Source: CAZSDP01 sp964605665
GTDB taxonomy: Bacteria; Planctomycetota; UBA8108; UBA1146
Assembly: GCA_964605665.1 (NCBI GenBank)
Contig: CAZSDP010000007.1
Coordinates: forward strand, 62,001 to 126,000
Length of the DNA stretch: 64,000 bases
Direction: 5' to 3'
Shown: piece by piece, positions 25,948-34,541 of the stretch
Layout of the letters: every line of letters starts with the position of its first letter
How positions within the stretch are numbered: position 1 is the first letter of the stretch
The notes under the pieces: model-generated
What the model saw: only the letters and a program-made list of their open reading frames with translations
Databases searched by the model: none
What the model was told of the DNA's origin: nothing
Position numbers and translations under genes: made by a program

Positions 25948-27005
25948 ACCCCCGTCGGATTCTCATTCGACTTCCGAATTGGCTCGGGGATGGGGTGATG
26001 GCGGTTCCTGCGCTGCGGGCGTTGCGTCGGCGATTTCCCAAGGCTGAGTTATTCTTTCAGGGGAAGGGGCCTTTCGAGTCACTCTTGGGGGACTCAGGGC
26101 TCTTCGATCGCTTCATCCCATTGCAGAGCGGTGAGGGGCGTCGCAAGCGAAACATCGAGGAAATTCGCCAACTCGAAGTCGATCTTGCGGTGATCTTGCC
26201 CCACTCATTCGGTTCGGCCCTCGAGATCTGGCGAGCGGGGGTGCCGATCAGACTGGGTTATGCCCGTGAAGGTCGCCTCGGTCTTCTCACCCATTCACTC
26301 CCTCCTCATCAAACTCGCAGTGCGTTACTTCCGGTACCGATGCACTATCAATATCTCGAGTTGATGTCGGTTCTCGGCGCAGATGGGGATGCGATGGATG
26401 GTCTCCTTGGAGTTTCAGCTGAGGCAGAAGCCGCAGGTACACGTTGGCTTCTCGATCGCGGGATTCCTGAGGGTGAGAGTCCGATTGCATTCAATCCCGG
26501 GGCGAGCTTCGGACCTTCGAAGATCTATCCTCCGCACCTCTTGGCAGAGGTCGGTCGTCAGATTCTAGAACGTGAATTGGGACCCCTTCTGATCCTCTGC
26601 GGGCCTGGAGAAGAAGAACTGGCACGTGAAGTCGGTGGTCATCTCACAGTCTCGGTCCCCAATGCAGCGGAGGATCCTCCTCCACTCGATGTCCTGAAAG
26701 CGATTTTGAAGCGTTGTCGTGTACTGGTCACGATGGATTCTGGTCCACGTCACCTCGCGGTGGCTCTCTCTGTTCCCACGGTCGTATTGATGGGGCCAAC
26801 GGATCCAAGGTTTACCGCGGCCCGCTTAGAGCAGTCGATTGTGTTGAGAAAGCCGGTACCGTGTGGGCCATGTCATCAGAAGATCTGCCCACTCGATCAC
26901 CGTTGTATGCACGAGATCTCATCGCAGGAGGTTTTTGCGGCGACGGAGTCTCTACTCGGTGATGAAGCCAGTGCTCAGCGTCTCGGCACTCTCAAGTCTT
27001 CATAG
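25944..27005 (+). CDS. ADP-heptose:LPS heptosyltransferase (GT9, WaaF-like)
   Basis: 353 residues of GT9. The N-terminal R-L-P-N-W-L-G-D-G-V-M-A-V-P-A-L form of the donor loop is typical of heptosyltransferase II (WaaF), in contrast to the S-A-L-G-D form in the gene at 15456. The C-terminal half has N-P-G-A-S-F-G-P-S-K, V-T-M-D-S-G-P-R-H-L-A and V-L-M-G-P-T-D-P-R. It ends in a cysteine cluster, C-G-P-C-H-Q-K-I-C. The start is TTG 25944 overlapping the pilT stop as TTGA. The coupling to pilT is unusual but need not be functional. Confidence 0.9.
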   Translation: MNPRRILIRLPNWLGDGVMAVPALRALRRRFPKAELFFQGKGPFESLLGDSGLFDRFIPLQSGEGRRKRNIEEIRQLEVDLAVILPHSFGSALEIWRAGVPIRLGYAREGRLGLLTHSLPPHQTRSALLPVPMHYQYLELMSVLGADGDAMDGLLGVSAEAEAAGTRWLLDRGIPEGESPIAFNPGASFGPSKIYPPHLLAEVGRQILERELGPLLILCGPGEEELAREVGGHLTVSVPNAAEDPPPLDVLKAILKRCRVLVTMDSGPRHLAVALSVPTVVLMGPTDPRFTAARLEQSIVLRKPVPCGPCHQKICPLDHRCMHEISSQEVFAATESLLGDEASAQRLGTLKSS

Positions 27006-27135
27006 AACTCTTGATAGAGTCTCCGAGACATATCCCCGAGGGCTCCGCCTGACAGAGCTTCTCAAGAGTGGCTCCGACTCTTCCAGTTGGCGGCGATTGG
27101 CCTTTGATGCGAAGTTGCGAATCGAAGCGGTGCAG

Positions 27136-28218
27136 CTAGGGCAGTTCTTCGCGAATCGACTTTCCAATCTGCTCAATGGTCTTGGTCAGTGAAGAGTCGG
27201 GATACCTGATCGTAACCGGGGTGCCATTATCTCCCGCGTGAACGTAGTCTGCGACCAGAGGTATCGAGCCGAGGAATGGGACACCGAACTTCTCCGCTGC
27301 AGCGCGGCCGCCTCCTGAGAGGAAGATTTCAGTGACCTTCTCGCAGTGCGGACATTCAAACGCACTCATGTTCTCTACGATGCCGAGAATCGGAACTTCC
27401 ACCCGCGAGAACATCTGTATCCCCCGCTGGACATCGAGAAGTGCGACATCTTGTGGTGTGGTGACGATGACTCCACCTGCGAGAGCAATCGTCTGAACCA
27501 ATGTCAATTGTGCGTCGCCGGTTCCAGGGGGCAGATCGAGCACCAGGTAGTCAAGCTCACCCCATTCGACCTGAAAGAGGAATTGGCGAAGCAATCCGGT
27601 CACCATCGGTCCTCGCCAAATCACTGGGGAGTCTTCCTCGAGCATGTACCCGATTGACATCGTCTTGAGCCCGAATCGCTCGATAGGGCGAATTGTTTCA
27701 CGCTCTGTAGCCTGGGGACGTTCCATTTCGAGGCCGAGCATCTTCGGAACAGAAGGGCCGTAGACATCTGAGTCGAGAAGACCGGTGCGCGCACCTCCCC
27801 GGGCGAGTTCGATAGCGAGATTGACCGCGACCGTCGATTTCCCGACCCCTCCCTTGCCACTCGCGACAGCGATGATGTGTCGGACACCCGGTACGCTTTT
27901 CCCGGTCAGTGAGGGAGCACTGCCGGGAGCGGAAGCCGCGGGCTCTGGGGAGCTCTCACCAGGAGCGATCTTTTCGAGAATCTGCACCTTTTCGACCCCA
28001 TCGATCGCAACGATCCCTCCCTCGACAGCCTTCTTGAGCTCCTCTTTTTGAGCGGTCAGTTCGGGGGGGAAGAGCAATACGATCGACACTTCTCCCTGGT
28101 GAGCGATGATTCGTTGCACGCAACCCGCTTTGACCAAGCTCGCCGGCGAGCCAGGTACGGTGATCGTTTCGAGGAGGCTTTGTACTTCAGTGAGGACGCG
28201 CTTCTTGTCAAAGGTCAT
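27136..28218 (-). CDS. mrp: Mrp/NBP35-family P-loop Fe-S carrier ATPase
   Basis: About 360 residues. Residues 1-85 are a DUF59/MIP18-type domain, then a Ser/Pro/Ala linker, then the ATPase with deviant Walker A G-K-G-G-V-G-K-S-T near 123, D-S-D-V-Y-G-P-S-V-P, L-D-L-P-P-G-T-G-D and the cluster-binding C-P-H-C pair near 283-286. The family holds a 4Fe-4S cluster between two monomers and delivers it to target proteins. Start chosen at ATG 28218 (M-T-F-D-K-K); ATG 28242 would add eight residues. No strong ribosome binding site marks either. It lies convergent to waaF. Confidence 0.93.
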   Translation of the reverse strand: MTFDKKRVLTEVQSLLETITVPGSPASLVKAGCVQRIIAHQGEVSIVLLFPPELTAQKEELKKAVEGGIVAIDGVEKVQILEKIAPGESSPEPAASAPGSAPSLTGKSVPGVRHIIAVASGKGGVGKSTVAVNLAIELARGGARTGLLDSDVYGPSVPKMLGLEMERPQATERETIRPIERFGLKTMSIGYMLEEDSPVIWRGPMVTGLLRQFLFQVEWGELDYLVLDLPPGTGDAQLTLVQTIALAGGVIVTTPQDVALLDVQRGIQMFSRVEVPILGIVENMSAFECPHCEKVTEIFLSGGGRAAAEKFGVPFLGSIPLVADYVHAGDNGTPVTIRYPDSSLTKTIEQIGKSIREELP

Positions 28219-28380
28219 CGCAGGTCGTCCGCTTTCATTCATGCAGGTCGAGAGAGTTCTCTCTTGAGGAGAACTCCGATTGCTTCAATTCTTCGCCCAA
28301 CGTCAATCGATGATCTGTCTGGCGGTTCGTTCCAATACAGTCGATTGGGGAGACCGACCAGATCAGTTCTTCACATCTGC

Positions 28381-29208
28381 TCACAAACGATCCTGGATAG
28401 CTCTCTGAATTCGCTCAAAAATCTCCAGGAATCGCTCGCCACGGTACTCTGCTTGGAATCGATTCCAACCGATTCCCTCCTCTAGTCGCAGAGGATCTAA
28501 ATCAGGGAGGAAATGTTCGAGTGGTGGGGGGACCTGCTCGAGTCGAGAAGGATCCTTCCAGCCGAGCAGCCAGCTTGCGAGGTGAACCCCACCGAGATCA
28601 TAGGCGAGATCGAGAAAAGAGAACCCGCTGCCGCTGGGAGGGGTCTGGTCGAGCCCTCGCGCATCCTCCCTCTCCTTGGCGATACTCGTATGCCTGGCCA
28701 ATCCTGGCCCCAGTTCCGAAGTCAGGAGGGCTGCGAGGAAGAAGTGTTTTGGGGCGTCGTGTCTTCCCCCCAGACGGGCGTGGGTGCAAATTCTGTCTCG
28801 TTCCGCGGCTTCTTCAGGGTACACGACATTGTCCAACGCTCTTCCGACGATCGGAGTGCCTTGATAGCGACCGCCACAGTCAAAGAGTGCCCCTAAGCCG
28901 ACCAGGAGTGCTCTTCGTTCGATTCTGTTTTCGACCGCATCGGGGTGGACGATAGAGAGCCGGGCGTTCACAAATTCTTTCAGCCGGAATTCGAATCCCA
29001 GAGCATTGACGTCTCGAAACTCCCTGAGAGCAGCGAGGAAAACTGCTCTGCCGGAAGCTGGACCCTGCGTCGGAGCAGTGGATGGATGATGTTCGCTGAA
29101 CTCTCCGCTTTGGGAGGCGGAGGTCCCATTCAGGGTGAGGCCTCCCCCGTTCAGAGAGAGCGCACAGACGATCGCGAAAGACCAGAGGGGGGTCAGGCGA
29201 GACTTCAA
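28381..29208 (-). CDS. Uncharacterised secreted protein
   Basis: 275 residues from TTG 29208, chosen because GGGGGA lies about six bases upstream and because this places a short basic start and a hydrophobic segment (W-S-F-A-I-V-C-A-L-S-L) at the N-terminus, as in a signal peptide. The middle has R-H-D-A-P-K-H-F-F-L-A-A-L-L and G-S-G-F-S-F-L-D-L-A-Y-D-L-G-G-V, a pattern I associate with small exported bacterial proteins of unknown function but cannot name. Two C-terminal charged helices follow. Divergent from the thioredoxin-like gene. Confidence 0.65.
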   Translation of the reverse strand: MKSRLTPLWSFAIVCALSLNGGGLTLNGTSASQSGEFSEHHPSTAPTQGPASGRAVFLAALREFRDVNALGFEFRLKEFVNARLSIVHPDAVENRIERRALLVGLGALFDCGGRYQGTPIVGRALDNVVYPEEAAERDRICTHARLGGRHDAPKHFFLAALLTSELGPGLARHTSIAKEREDARGLDQTPPSGSGFSFLDLAYDLGGVHLASWLLGWKDPSRLEQVPPPLEHFLPDLDPLRLEEGIGWNRFQAEYRGERFLEIFERIQRAIQDRL

Positions 29209-29589
29209 ACTACATCCCCCTTCTTGGGTATGGGAGCTCGCACGGAATGCCAACCTGACCAGTTCCGAGATGCCAGAGTCGCTGATGAGCGCTACGATCG
29301 AAGGAGAATCGGAGAGAGGAGCGACCGACGAAAGAAAACCTGATTGGAGTCGATCAGAAGGCACAGCGGACGCGGATTTTACCAGAAGTTGGTGTTCTCG
29401 ATCGCAAATCAGGTGAGTCGAGGTGTGAGGACGCCGGATGAACTTGGATACAAGTGTTTTTCGAGCAACGATTTAGAGAAATTGATCGAGCTTTTGGAAC
29501 TTTGGCACCCTCTTTGTACGTCTCATTCAGTAGGAGAGACAACTTCCCCTCGGACCGGATGTTCGGGATAGACCTGACAGGAGGATAAA
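29209..29589. promoter_or_regulatory. Divergent intergenic region
   Basis: About 380 bp between the secreted protein gene and the thioredoxin-like gene. It holds a near-match to a sigma-54 promoter (separate entry). No supported gene. Confidence 0.4.
29503..29518 (+). promoter_or_regulatory. Possible sigma-54 (-24/-12) promoter
   Basis: TGGCACC-CTCT-TTGTA matches the -24/-12 consensus TGGCACG-N4-TTGCA in spacing and in TGGCAC and TTG, but the -12 GC dinucleotide reads GT, which usually weakens such promoters. Transcription would start about 60 bp before the thioredoxin-like gene. rpoN is encoded at 35602 in this window. Confidence 0.3.
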
Positions 29590-29955
29590 ATGGCGAAAAT
29601 CAGAACTTACACCGCAGATGAAGTCGTCACCGTGATTGAAGGAAACCGCGGCCTTCTACTCGTCCATTTTGGTTCTCCCCTCGCATCTTCATGCGATTTT
29701 GTTCGAAAAGAACTCGAGATGGTCTCTCCCCTCCACGAAGGGAGCCTGGCGATCGCAGAGGTCGAGCTTCCTTTGCAGGATGTGGAACTGTTGCGGCGCT
29801 ACACGATCGAAGAGATCCCGACGCTGATCCTCTTCCAAGAACGTGAAGAGGTGGAGCGACTGGAGAAGATCTTGCTCCCCGAGGAGTTCAAAGAGTTTCT
29901 TGAGATTTGTCTCTCGTTTTACGGAGGAAATGGAGGAGCGGATCCAATAGAATAA
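29590..29955 (+). CDS. Thioredoxin-fold protein with a single active-site cysteine
   Basis: 121 residues with thioredoxin topology: a hydrophobic strand L-L-L-V-H-F-G-S-P, the active-site turn, and the cis-proline loop I-E-E-I-P-T-L-I-L-F near 75-84. Where thioredoxins have W-C-G-P-C, this protein has L-A-S-S-C, so the nucleophilic cysteine is replaced by alanine and only the resolving cysteine remains. Disulfide exchange of the normal kind is therefore not expected; binding, chaperone or glutathionylation roles are possible. AGGAGG precedes the ATG. No cotranscribed neighbour is obvious; a strong terminator lies 310 bp downstream. Confidence 0.8.
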   Translation: MAKIRTYTADEVVTVIEGNRGLLLVHFGSPLASSCDFVRKELEMVSPLHEGSLAIAEVELPLQDVELLRRYTIEEIPTLILFQEREEVERLEKILLPEEFKEFLEICLSFYGGNGGADPIE

Positions 29956-30638
29956 CGGAATCGGGAGGAGTGAGGGATCTCTACCCCTTCGCTTCCTTGA
30001 GAGCCAGTCCGCTTCAGCTCAGATTAAAAGACTTCGCGACGAAGACGCCTTGGAAGAATTGAATCCATCGGCACTCTTATTCCGAAGTCCCGAGAGAACG
30101 GGGAACCTTCTTAGCGAAGTACCCGTTTTGTAGAGACGGACGGCGTGGGCCTATTCTTCGATGTGGATCGCGCTTTCCAATCATCACTCCGAGGTTCTGG
30201 GAACCTCGTGAGGCTTGATGACATAAACTTTGTCCTTCCTTTTTTGTCCCACCTCAGAGCCCATGGGGTGTCTCTGGTATCCTCTACCAGGGACACCCCT
30301 ATTTTTTTTGAAGGGTTCTTTCCGCTCCTTTTCGGGGAATTTGATCGAGCATTGTCGGACTCATTGAATTGTGATCGCTCGAATGCTCCTGATGGAGTGG
30401 TCGATTTTTGAGCTGCGAGACATTGACCGATACCAACTCTTCAAGGGTCCGGTTCTGCGATCGATCAGAGAGACTCGCTTTGATCAATGGGAGTGGATTC
30501 GAGGCTCTGCAGGCTTTGAAGAGTGACGACTGAGACTCGAAGTGGGAGGGGCGAGTCCATGATTGAGCGTCACAGTGGAGTCGCAATGCGAGTTGATTGC
30601 TCAGGTCAGCGTGCAGTTACGAGCTGGACCACAAAGCC
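29956..30638. other. Long non-coding region with terminator; possible small RNA
   Basis: About 680 bp without a supported protein. On the + strand it contains several hairpins: CTTCG-CGA-CGAAG at 30032-30044, CGAGGTTC-TGG-GAACCTCG at 30190-30208, then a T-tract, and the strong terminator at 30265-30309. This could be a long 3' UTR of the thioredoxin-like gene or a separate structured RNA. I do not recognise tmRNA, 6S, RNase P or SRP RNA signatures in it. The part from 30310 to 30638 shows nothing notable. Confidence 0.4.
30265..30309 (+). terminator. Strong intrinsic terminator
   Basis: GGGGTGTCTCTGGTA (30265-30279) pairs with TACCAGGGACACCCC (30285-30299), a 15-bp stem with a single G-T wobble and a 5-base loop, followed by eight T residues at 30302-30309. 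The T-run follows only on the + strand, so it ends rightward transcription. Confidence 0.9.
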
Positions 30639-31856
30639 CTAGCGACCCTCGGCAGATTCCCCTCGGCAATTCTGCAGGTAGTCTGCGAGTAAGTGGAACT
30701 GGCGATGGAGATCTTGAGTCGTGTCGCCGTAAGGATCTTTGAAGAAGAGTGACAGGTGAGACTGGGGACCCCGCTCACTCCGACGGAGCGCCAAGTCTAG
30801 GCAGCGAACCAAGTCGAGAACGAGTGGAGCAGCGAGGATCGAATCACATCCTTGCCAGGTAAACTGCAGCGACATCTTGACGCCGAGAAATCCCTCGAAA
30901 TGGATGAAGTCCCAAGCTGTTTTGAAGTCATCGAGGCTGGGCACATAATCGATGGTCACCTTCGAGTGCAGCGGGTAGCCCAAGTATTCATGGAGCAGAT
31001 GATCTTTCGATCGGATCTTTGCATCGCGATTCTCGGCATTGGCGAGAATTGCTCCGTCGCGATCACCCAACATGTTGTAACCCTGCCAACTCAAAACCTT
31101 CAGATGGCGGTAGCGAAACATCGGCGCGAGTGCTGACTTCACCAGCGTTTCACCGGTCTTGCCATCGGAACCCATAAATGGGCAGTTCTGTTCCTCGAGT
31201 AACTGCGCAATCGATGGGCACAGCGCTCCCGGCGAAGGGGTGAAGTTCAGCAGAGCTGCACCGACTCGGGCGGCTGCGATCGAGTAGAGGCTGCTGGAGA
31301 TCAGAGGAGCTCGATCGCCTTCGGCAAGGGCCTTCTCGAGCTCTTCCCGCTGCAACAATGCGGGGTGCTCTGCCGGAGTCGGCTCCGTGGAGGCGAGATT
31401 GACGACGACCAGACGCTGAAGCGCATTGCGTTCTTTGAACTCTTCGAGGTCGGTGACCAGGCGGTCTAACGCTGCACTTGGATCTGCCTCTTTACTCTCT
31501 TCCGAGACCTGAGGGAGCGATTCAATTGCCGAACCGCTCTGGTGCAAGACGCCGATTCTCTGGTTCGCTTCAACTTCCACCAGATCGGTTTCGATCGCCT
31601 GGATGAGCGAGAGAGGGATGGTGCCGTTCGCTTCGGCAATTTCGCAAGCTGCATCGCGAATTGTACCGTGTCGGATGTCGTGTCCACCAAAGACCAAATT
31701 TTCGAGGGGGACGAGATCAACACCGTCAAACAACTCGGTTGCAGTCAGCAGACCGGTGGTGGTGGTGAGGCCATGGCGAACTGCGAGAGCTCCGCAGACG
31801 AGAGTCGTCGCGACTCCACCACGAGAACCGACGATCCAGATTCCCGTGCGGCTCAT
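30639..31856 (-). CDS. ino1: myo-Inositol-1-phosphate synthase
   Basis: 405 residues. Converts glucose 6-phosphate to inositol 3-phosphate with NAD as internal redox cofactor. Visible features: N-terminal dinucleotide loop G-S-R-G-G-V-A-T-T, F-G-G-H-D-I-R, V-V-V-N-L-A-S-T-E, the strongly conserved G-S-D-G-K-T-G-E-T-L-V-K region, S-W-Q-G-Y-N-M-L-G-D-R-D-G, and K-S-K/R-D with H-S-K-V-T-I-D-Y-V-P-S. In bacteria the product feeds phosphatidylinositol lipids, mycothiol-like thiols or compatible solutes; none of those pathways is visible here. It is a stand-alone gene upstream of the terminator region on the opposite strand. Confidence 0.93.
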   Translation of the reverse strand: MSRTGIWIVGSRGGVATTLVCGALAVRHGLTTTTGLLTATELFDGVDLVPLENLVFGGHDIRHGTIRDAACEIAEANGTIPLSLIQAIETDLVEVEANQRIGVLHQSGSAIESLPQVSEESKEADPSAALDRLVTDLEEFKERNALQRLVVVNLASTEPTPAEHPALLQREELEKALAEGDRAPLISSSLYSIAAARVGAALLNFTPSPGALCPSIAQLLEEQNCPFMGSDGKTGETLVKSALAPMFRYRHLKVLSWQGYNMLGDRDGAILANAENRDAKIRSKDHLLHEYLGYPLHSKVTIDYVPSLDDFKTAWDFIHFEGFLGVKMSLQFTWQGCDSILAAPLVLDLVRCLDLALRRSERGPQSHLSLFFKDPYGDTTQDLHRQFHLLADYLQNCRGESAEGR

Positions 31857-32109
31857 CGTGACTCTCCTCGAGTTTGGTGGAAACGGCGCGGCTTTGCTCG
31901 ACGCTCACTCATTGAAAGAACCTGCAGAAGTCCAACGTAACCCCTGCGGTAGGTGGCGCTGGCGGGGGGCCCAAACCCGTTTCTTCGATTCTGGGAACGA
32001 TGGACCGCAAGCCGCTCGAGATGCGGGGAATAAGAAGGAAGTTAGCGGAATGCTGAAGACCCGGAGCAGAGGACGAAGAGAGAACAGCTCAGTCCGGGTC
32101 AAAATCTGA

Positions 32110-32334
32110 TCAGCGGCGACGCTTCCGACGCATGTCCTTGATCTGCTTCTTGCGGGCTTTCTTTCGAAGGAGTTTCTCCTGCTCTCGCGCCCGACGGCGT
32201 CGAGCCTCAGATGGCTTCTCGTAATAGTTGCGCTTCTTGATCTCCTTGAGGAGACCTTCCTTGGCAACAGTTCTCTTGAAGCGTTGGAGAAGCTTCTCGG
32301 GGCTCTCTCCATTTCGAATCGTCACGCGAATCAA
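32110..32334 (-). CDS. rpsU: 30S ribosomal protein S21
   Basis: 74 residues: I-R-V-T-I-R-N-G-E-S at the start, L-L-Q-R-F-K-R near 17-22, then K-R-N-Y-Y-E-K-P-S and a very basic tail of Arg and Lys, all typical of bS21. The start is TTG 32334 with AAAGGA nine bases upstream; the frame is open a further 34 codons upstream, but that part does not resemble S21. S21 sits near the Shine-Dalgarno binding region of the 30S subunit. Confidence 0.93.
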   Translation of the reverse strand: MIRVTIRNGESPEKLLQRFKRTVAKEGLLKEIKKRNYYEKPSEARRRRAREQEKLLRKKARKKQIKDMRRKRRR

Positions 32335-32795
32335 GTTTCGATGTCCTTTCCGGGCGGCCTTAGGAATCTCGAACAACGGCCCAATCTCGAGCAGCCCTGC
32401 GGCTCTTCGGTGAAGCAGTCGACCCACCGACTTCACATTCTTTAGAGCCTTGGCTTCCGTCTCCGACTTTGAGTTCTCAAGTGAGGCCCGCTCGTGCTCG
32501 GTGAGGGCTGAGGTCGGCCTTCAGCTTCGTTCCACCTCAGGCCAAGGTCACTCAAGGCCAAGGTCACTCAAGACCAAGGTCACTCGATCATTCAAGAGGG
32601 AGAACGGGCGAGTTTAAGAAATCGGTAGATTCTCGACAACCCTGGAGAGCGGAATCTTCTTCGAGGGGCTGGAATGAGACCAGAGAAACTGCTCGGGCCA
32701 CTCGACCCGGGGAGTGGGAGCCGATATACCCAGATGAGCTCTCGAGGTGGCTGGGGGAAGGCTCTGTGGCGTCTAGGCGGGGTTAAGGGGCAAAA
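32335..32795. promoter_or_regulatory. Divergent intergenic region rpsU / lnt
   Basis: 460 bp carrying promoters in both directions and the three-copy 16-bp repeat listed separately. No supported gene or clear promoter hexamers. Confidence 0.4.
32539..32586. repeat. Three-copy 16-bp tandem repeat
   Basis: AGGCCAAGGTCACTCA occurs at 32539-32554 and 32555-32570, and as AGACCAAGGTCACTCG at 32571-32586 (two differences). The copies are directly adjacent, so it is a short tandem repeat and not a CRISPR array. It lies between the divergent rpsU and lnt genes. Confidence 0.9.
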
Positions 32796-34379
32796 TTGAG
32801 CGACGATCGGCGGAAGATCCCTCCTGAGCTATTGGCTTTCCTGGGCGGGGTTTGCGTGGTTTTCGGCTTTCCCCCCTTCCAATTTTTTCCACCTCTCCTC
32901 TTTCTCGGTCCGGCCCTCTTTTTCCTCTCGCTTCGAGGCCTCTCCTTTCGGCGCACACTGCTCGCTGCGACTTGTTTCGGCGCAATGGTGCAGCTCGGTG
33001 GCTTTTGGTGGCTCTCGGGGACCGTATCTCGCTTCTATCAGTTGTTTCTCGTCGATCAGGGGGGGACGGCTGCCAGCAATGCACAGTGGATCGGCGTCGG
33101 AGCGTTCTCCCTCTGGTGGCTCGCCTCCACCTCCATTTGGCTCGTTTGGGCGGCAGCCATCCACCAGGGACCTCGCTGGTTCGGTGGTTGGAACAGCGTC
33201 TCCTCGCGAGTCCTGTGGGCAGCAGCGACCTTTATGGTCATTGAGGCCTATGGACCGCGGATTTTCCCCTGGAGTTTAGGTGCCGGCTGCTCGGAGATTC
33301 CCTGGCTCGCTCAAGGGGCATGGTATGTCGGGGTGGAGGGACTGTCCGCTCTGGTGATCATCATCGCCGTGCTTTGTGCGGAGGGGTGGGAATCACGGCT
33401 TCGTCGTCGATCGATTTGGGGGGGAGCGGCCAGCATTCTGCTCCTGTGGACGGTTCTCGGGGGAATCCGACACGAGGGGAGTGTCGAGGGAGAGGGAGTC
33501 GCATTGCGCGTCGGTTACGTGCAGGCGGGGGTGTCACTCGAACGAAGGCATAGCCGCGATCGCCGAGTCCAACTCGCAGTTTTGGAAGAGATCGAGGAGA
33601 GAACCGTGGAGTTAGCGACACGGACATCTCCAGATGTCGTTGTCTGGTCAGAGGGGATGCTGCCGAGTCTTTGGAGTGATTCTGAATTGGCAAGTTGGCT
33701 GGGAGATCGCCAGATCGATACCCCTCTCATTATCGGCGGGCTGGGCAAGGAAGGTGGAGCAGCGGTCAACCGCGCCTTCCTGTACCTCGACCCAGCGACT
33801 GGGACTCTAGCGCATTACGACAAGCGTGCGTTGATTCCATTTGGCGAGACGATTCCGCTGAGAGGAGTTCTCCGCACTTTGGGAATTCCCCTCCCTGCCG
33901 CACAATTGGCGGCGGGAACTGAATCGGGGATCTTCAACTTTGAAGGAGTCCCCGTCGGTATATCGATCTGTTTCGAGGGGATTCTCCCCGGAGTAGCCGA
34001 TGAATTGAGGGAGGGAGGCGCTCTCTTACACGTCAATTTGACGGAGGACCTCTGGTATGGGGATTCAAGTGCTCCTTATCAACACCTTGCTTTGACTCGA
34101 ATGAGAGCCGTCGAGGCGGGGGTCCCTTTGGTTCGTGTGACCAACGGAGGAATATCAGCGGCCTGCGATGCGCGTGGTCGTTGGTTGGAGCAGATCGCGC
34201 TCGGGGAGCGGCAAGCCGGGGTCTTCGAGCTCTCGTTACCGACTCGGCTCGAAGAGCCTCCCTTCAGTCGCTGGTGCGTGTCGGTGGTTCCGATAATCGG
34301 CATACCACTGCTCCTGCTCGTCTCCAGAATTGGGTTAGGAAAGAGATCTAGGGGATTTCGTCCGAATTCTGGCAGCTGA
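32796..34379 (+). CDS. lnt: Apolipoprotein N-acyltransferase
   Basis: 527 residues. Attaches the third acyl chain to lipoproteins at the outer face of the inner membrane. The first 230 residues hold several hydrophobic segments (F-P-P-F-x-F-F-P-P-L-L-F-L-G and others) and I-F-P-W-S-L-G-A-G. The C-nitrilase-like domain shows the triad Glu in V-V-W-S-E-G-M near 288, Lys in H-Y-D-K-R near 347 and Cys in S-I-C-F-E-G near 392. A final hydrophobic helix ends the protein. The TTG start follows AAGGGG. Its presence confirms a diderm with triacylated lipoproteins. Confidence 0.93.
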   Translation: MSDDRRKIPPELLAFLGGVCVVFGFPPFQFFPPLLFLGPALFFLSLRGLSFRRTLLAATCFGAMVQLGGFWWLSGTVSRFYQLFLVDQGGTAASNAQWIGVGAFSLWWLASTSIWLVWAAAIHQGPRWFGGWNSVSSRVLWAAATFMVIEAYGPRIFPWSLGAGCSEIPWLAQGAWYVGVEGLSALVIIIAVLCAEGWESRLRRRSIWGGAASILLLWTVLGGIRHEGSVEGEGVALRVGYVQAGVSLERRHSRDRRVQLAVLEEIEERTVELATRTSPDVVVWSEGMLPSLWSDSELASWLGDRQIDTPLIIGGLGKEGGAAVNRAFLYLDPATGTLAHYDKRALIPFGETIPLRGVLRTLGIPLPAAQLAAGTESGIFNFEGVPVGISICFEGILPGVADELREGGALLHVNLTEDLWYGDSSAPYQHLALTRMRAVEAGVPLVRVTNGGISAACDARGRWLEQIALGERQAGVFELSLPTRLEEPPFSRWCVSVVPIIGIPLLLLVSRIGLGKRSRGFRPNSGS

Positions 34380-34541
34380 GCCGCTCAATTCACATCTCCC
34401 GATAATCATTCAAGATCTCTCACACGAGACTCCGATAAACTCCAGTGAGCCCAGGACTCTGTCGTTGCGCCATCCCCTTCACCGCGGATTTGGCTTCGTA
34501 GAGTCCATCTCGAGTTCGGGAGGGGGAACGGAGTCTCCCGA

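Noticed and set aside
26962..27192. A possible 76-residue gene after waaF
   Set aside because: It overlaps both waaF and the end of mrp, lacks a good ribosome binding site, and has no known similarity that I can see.
30145..30411. An 88-codon open frame after the thioredoxin-like gene
   Set aside because: It runs straight through a strong intrinsic terminator, so it is unlikely to be translated as written.
32539..32586. Tandem repeat considered as a CRISPR array
   Set aside because: The copies are contiguous with no spacers and no cas genes are in the window; the same holds for 43262-43336.
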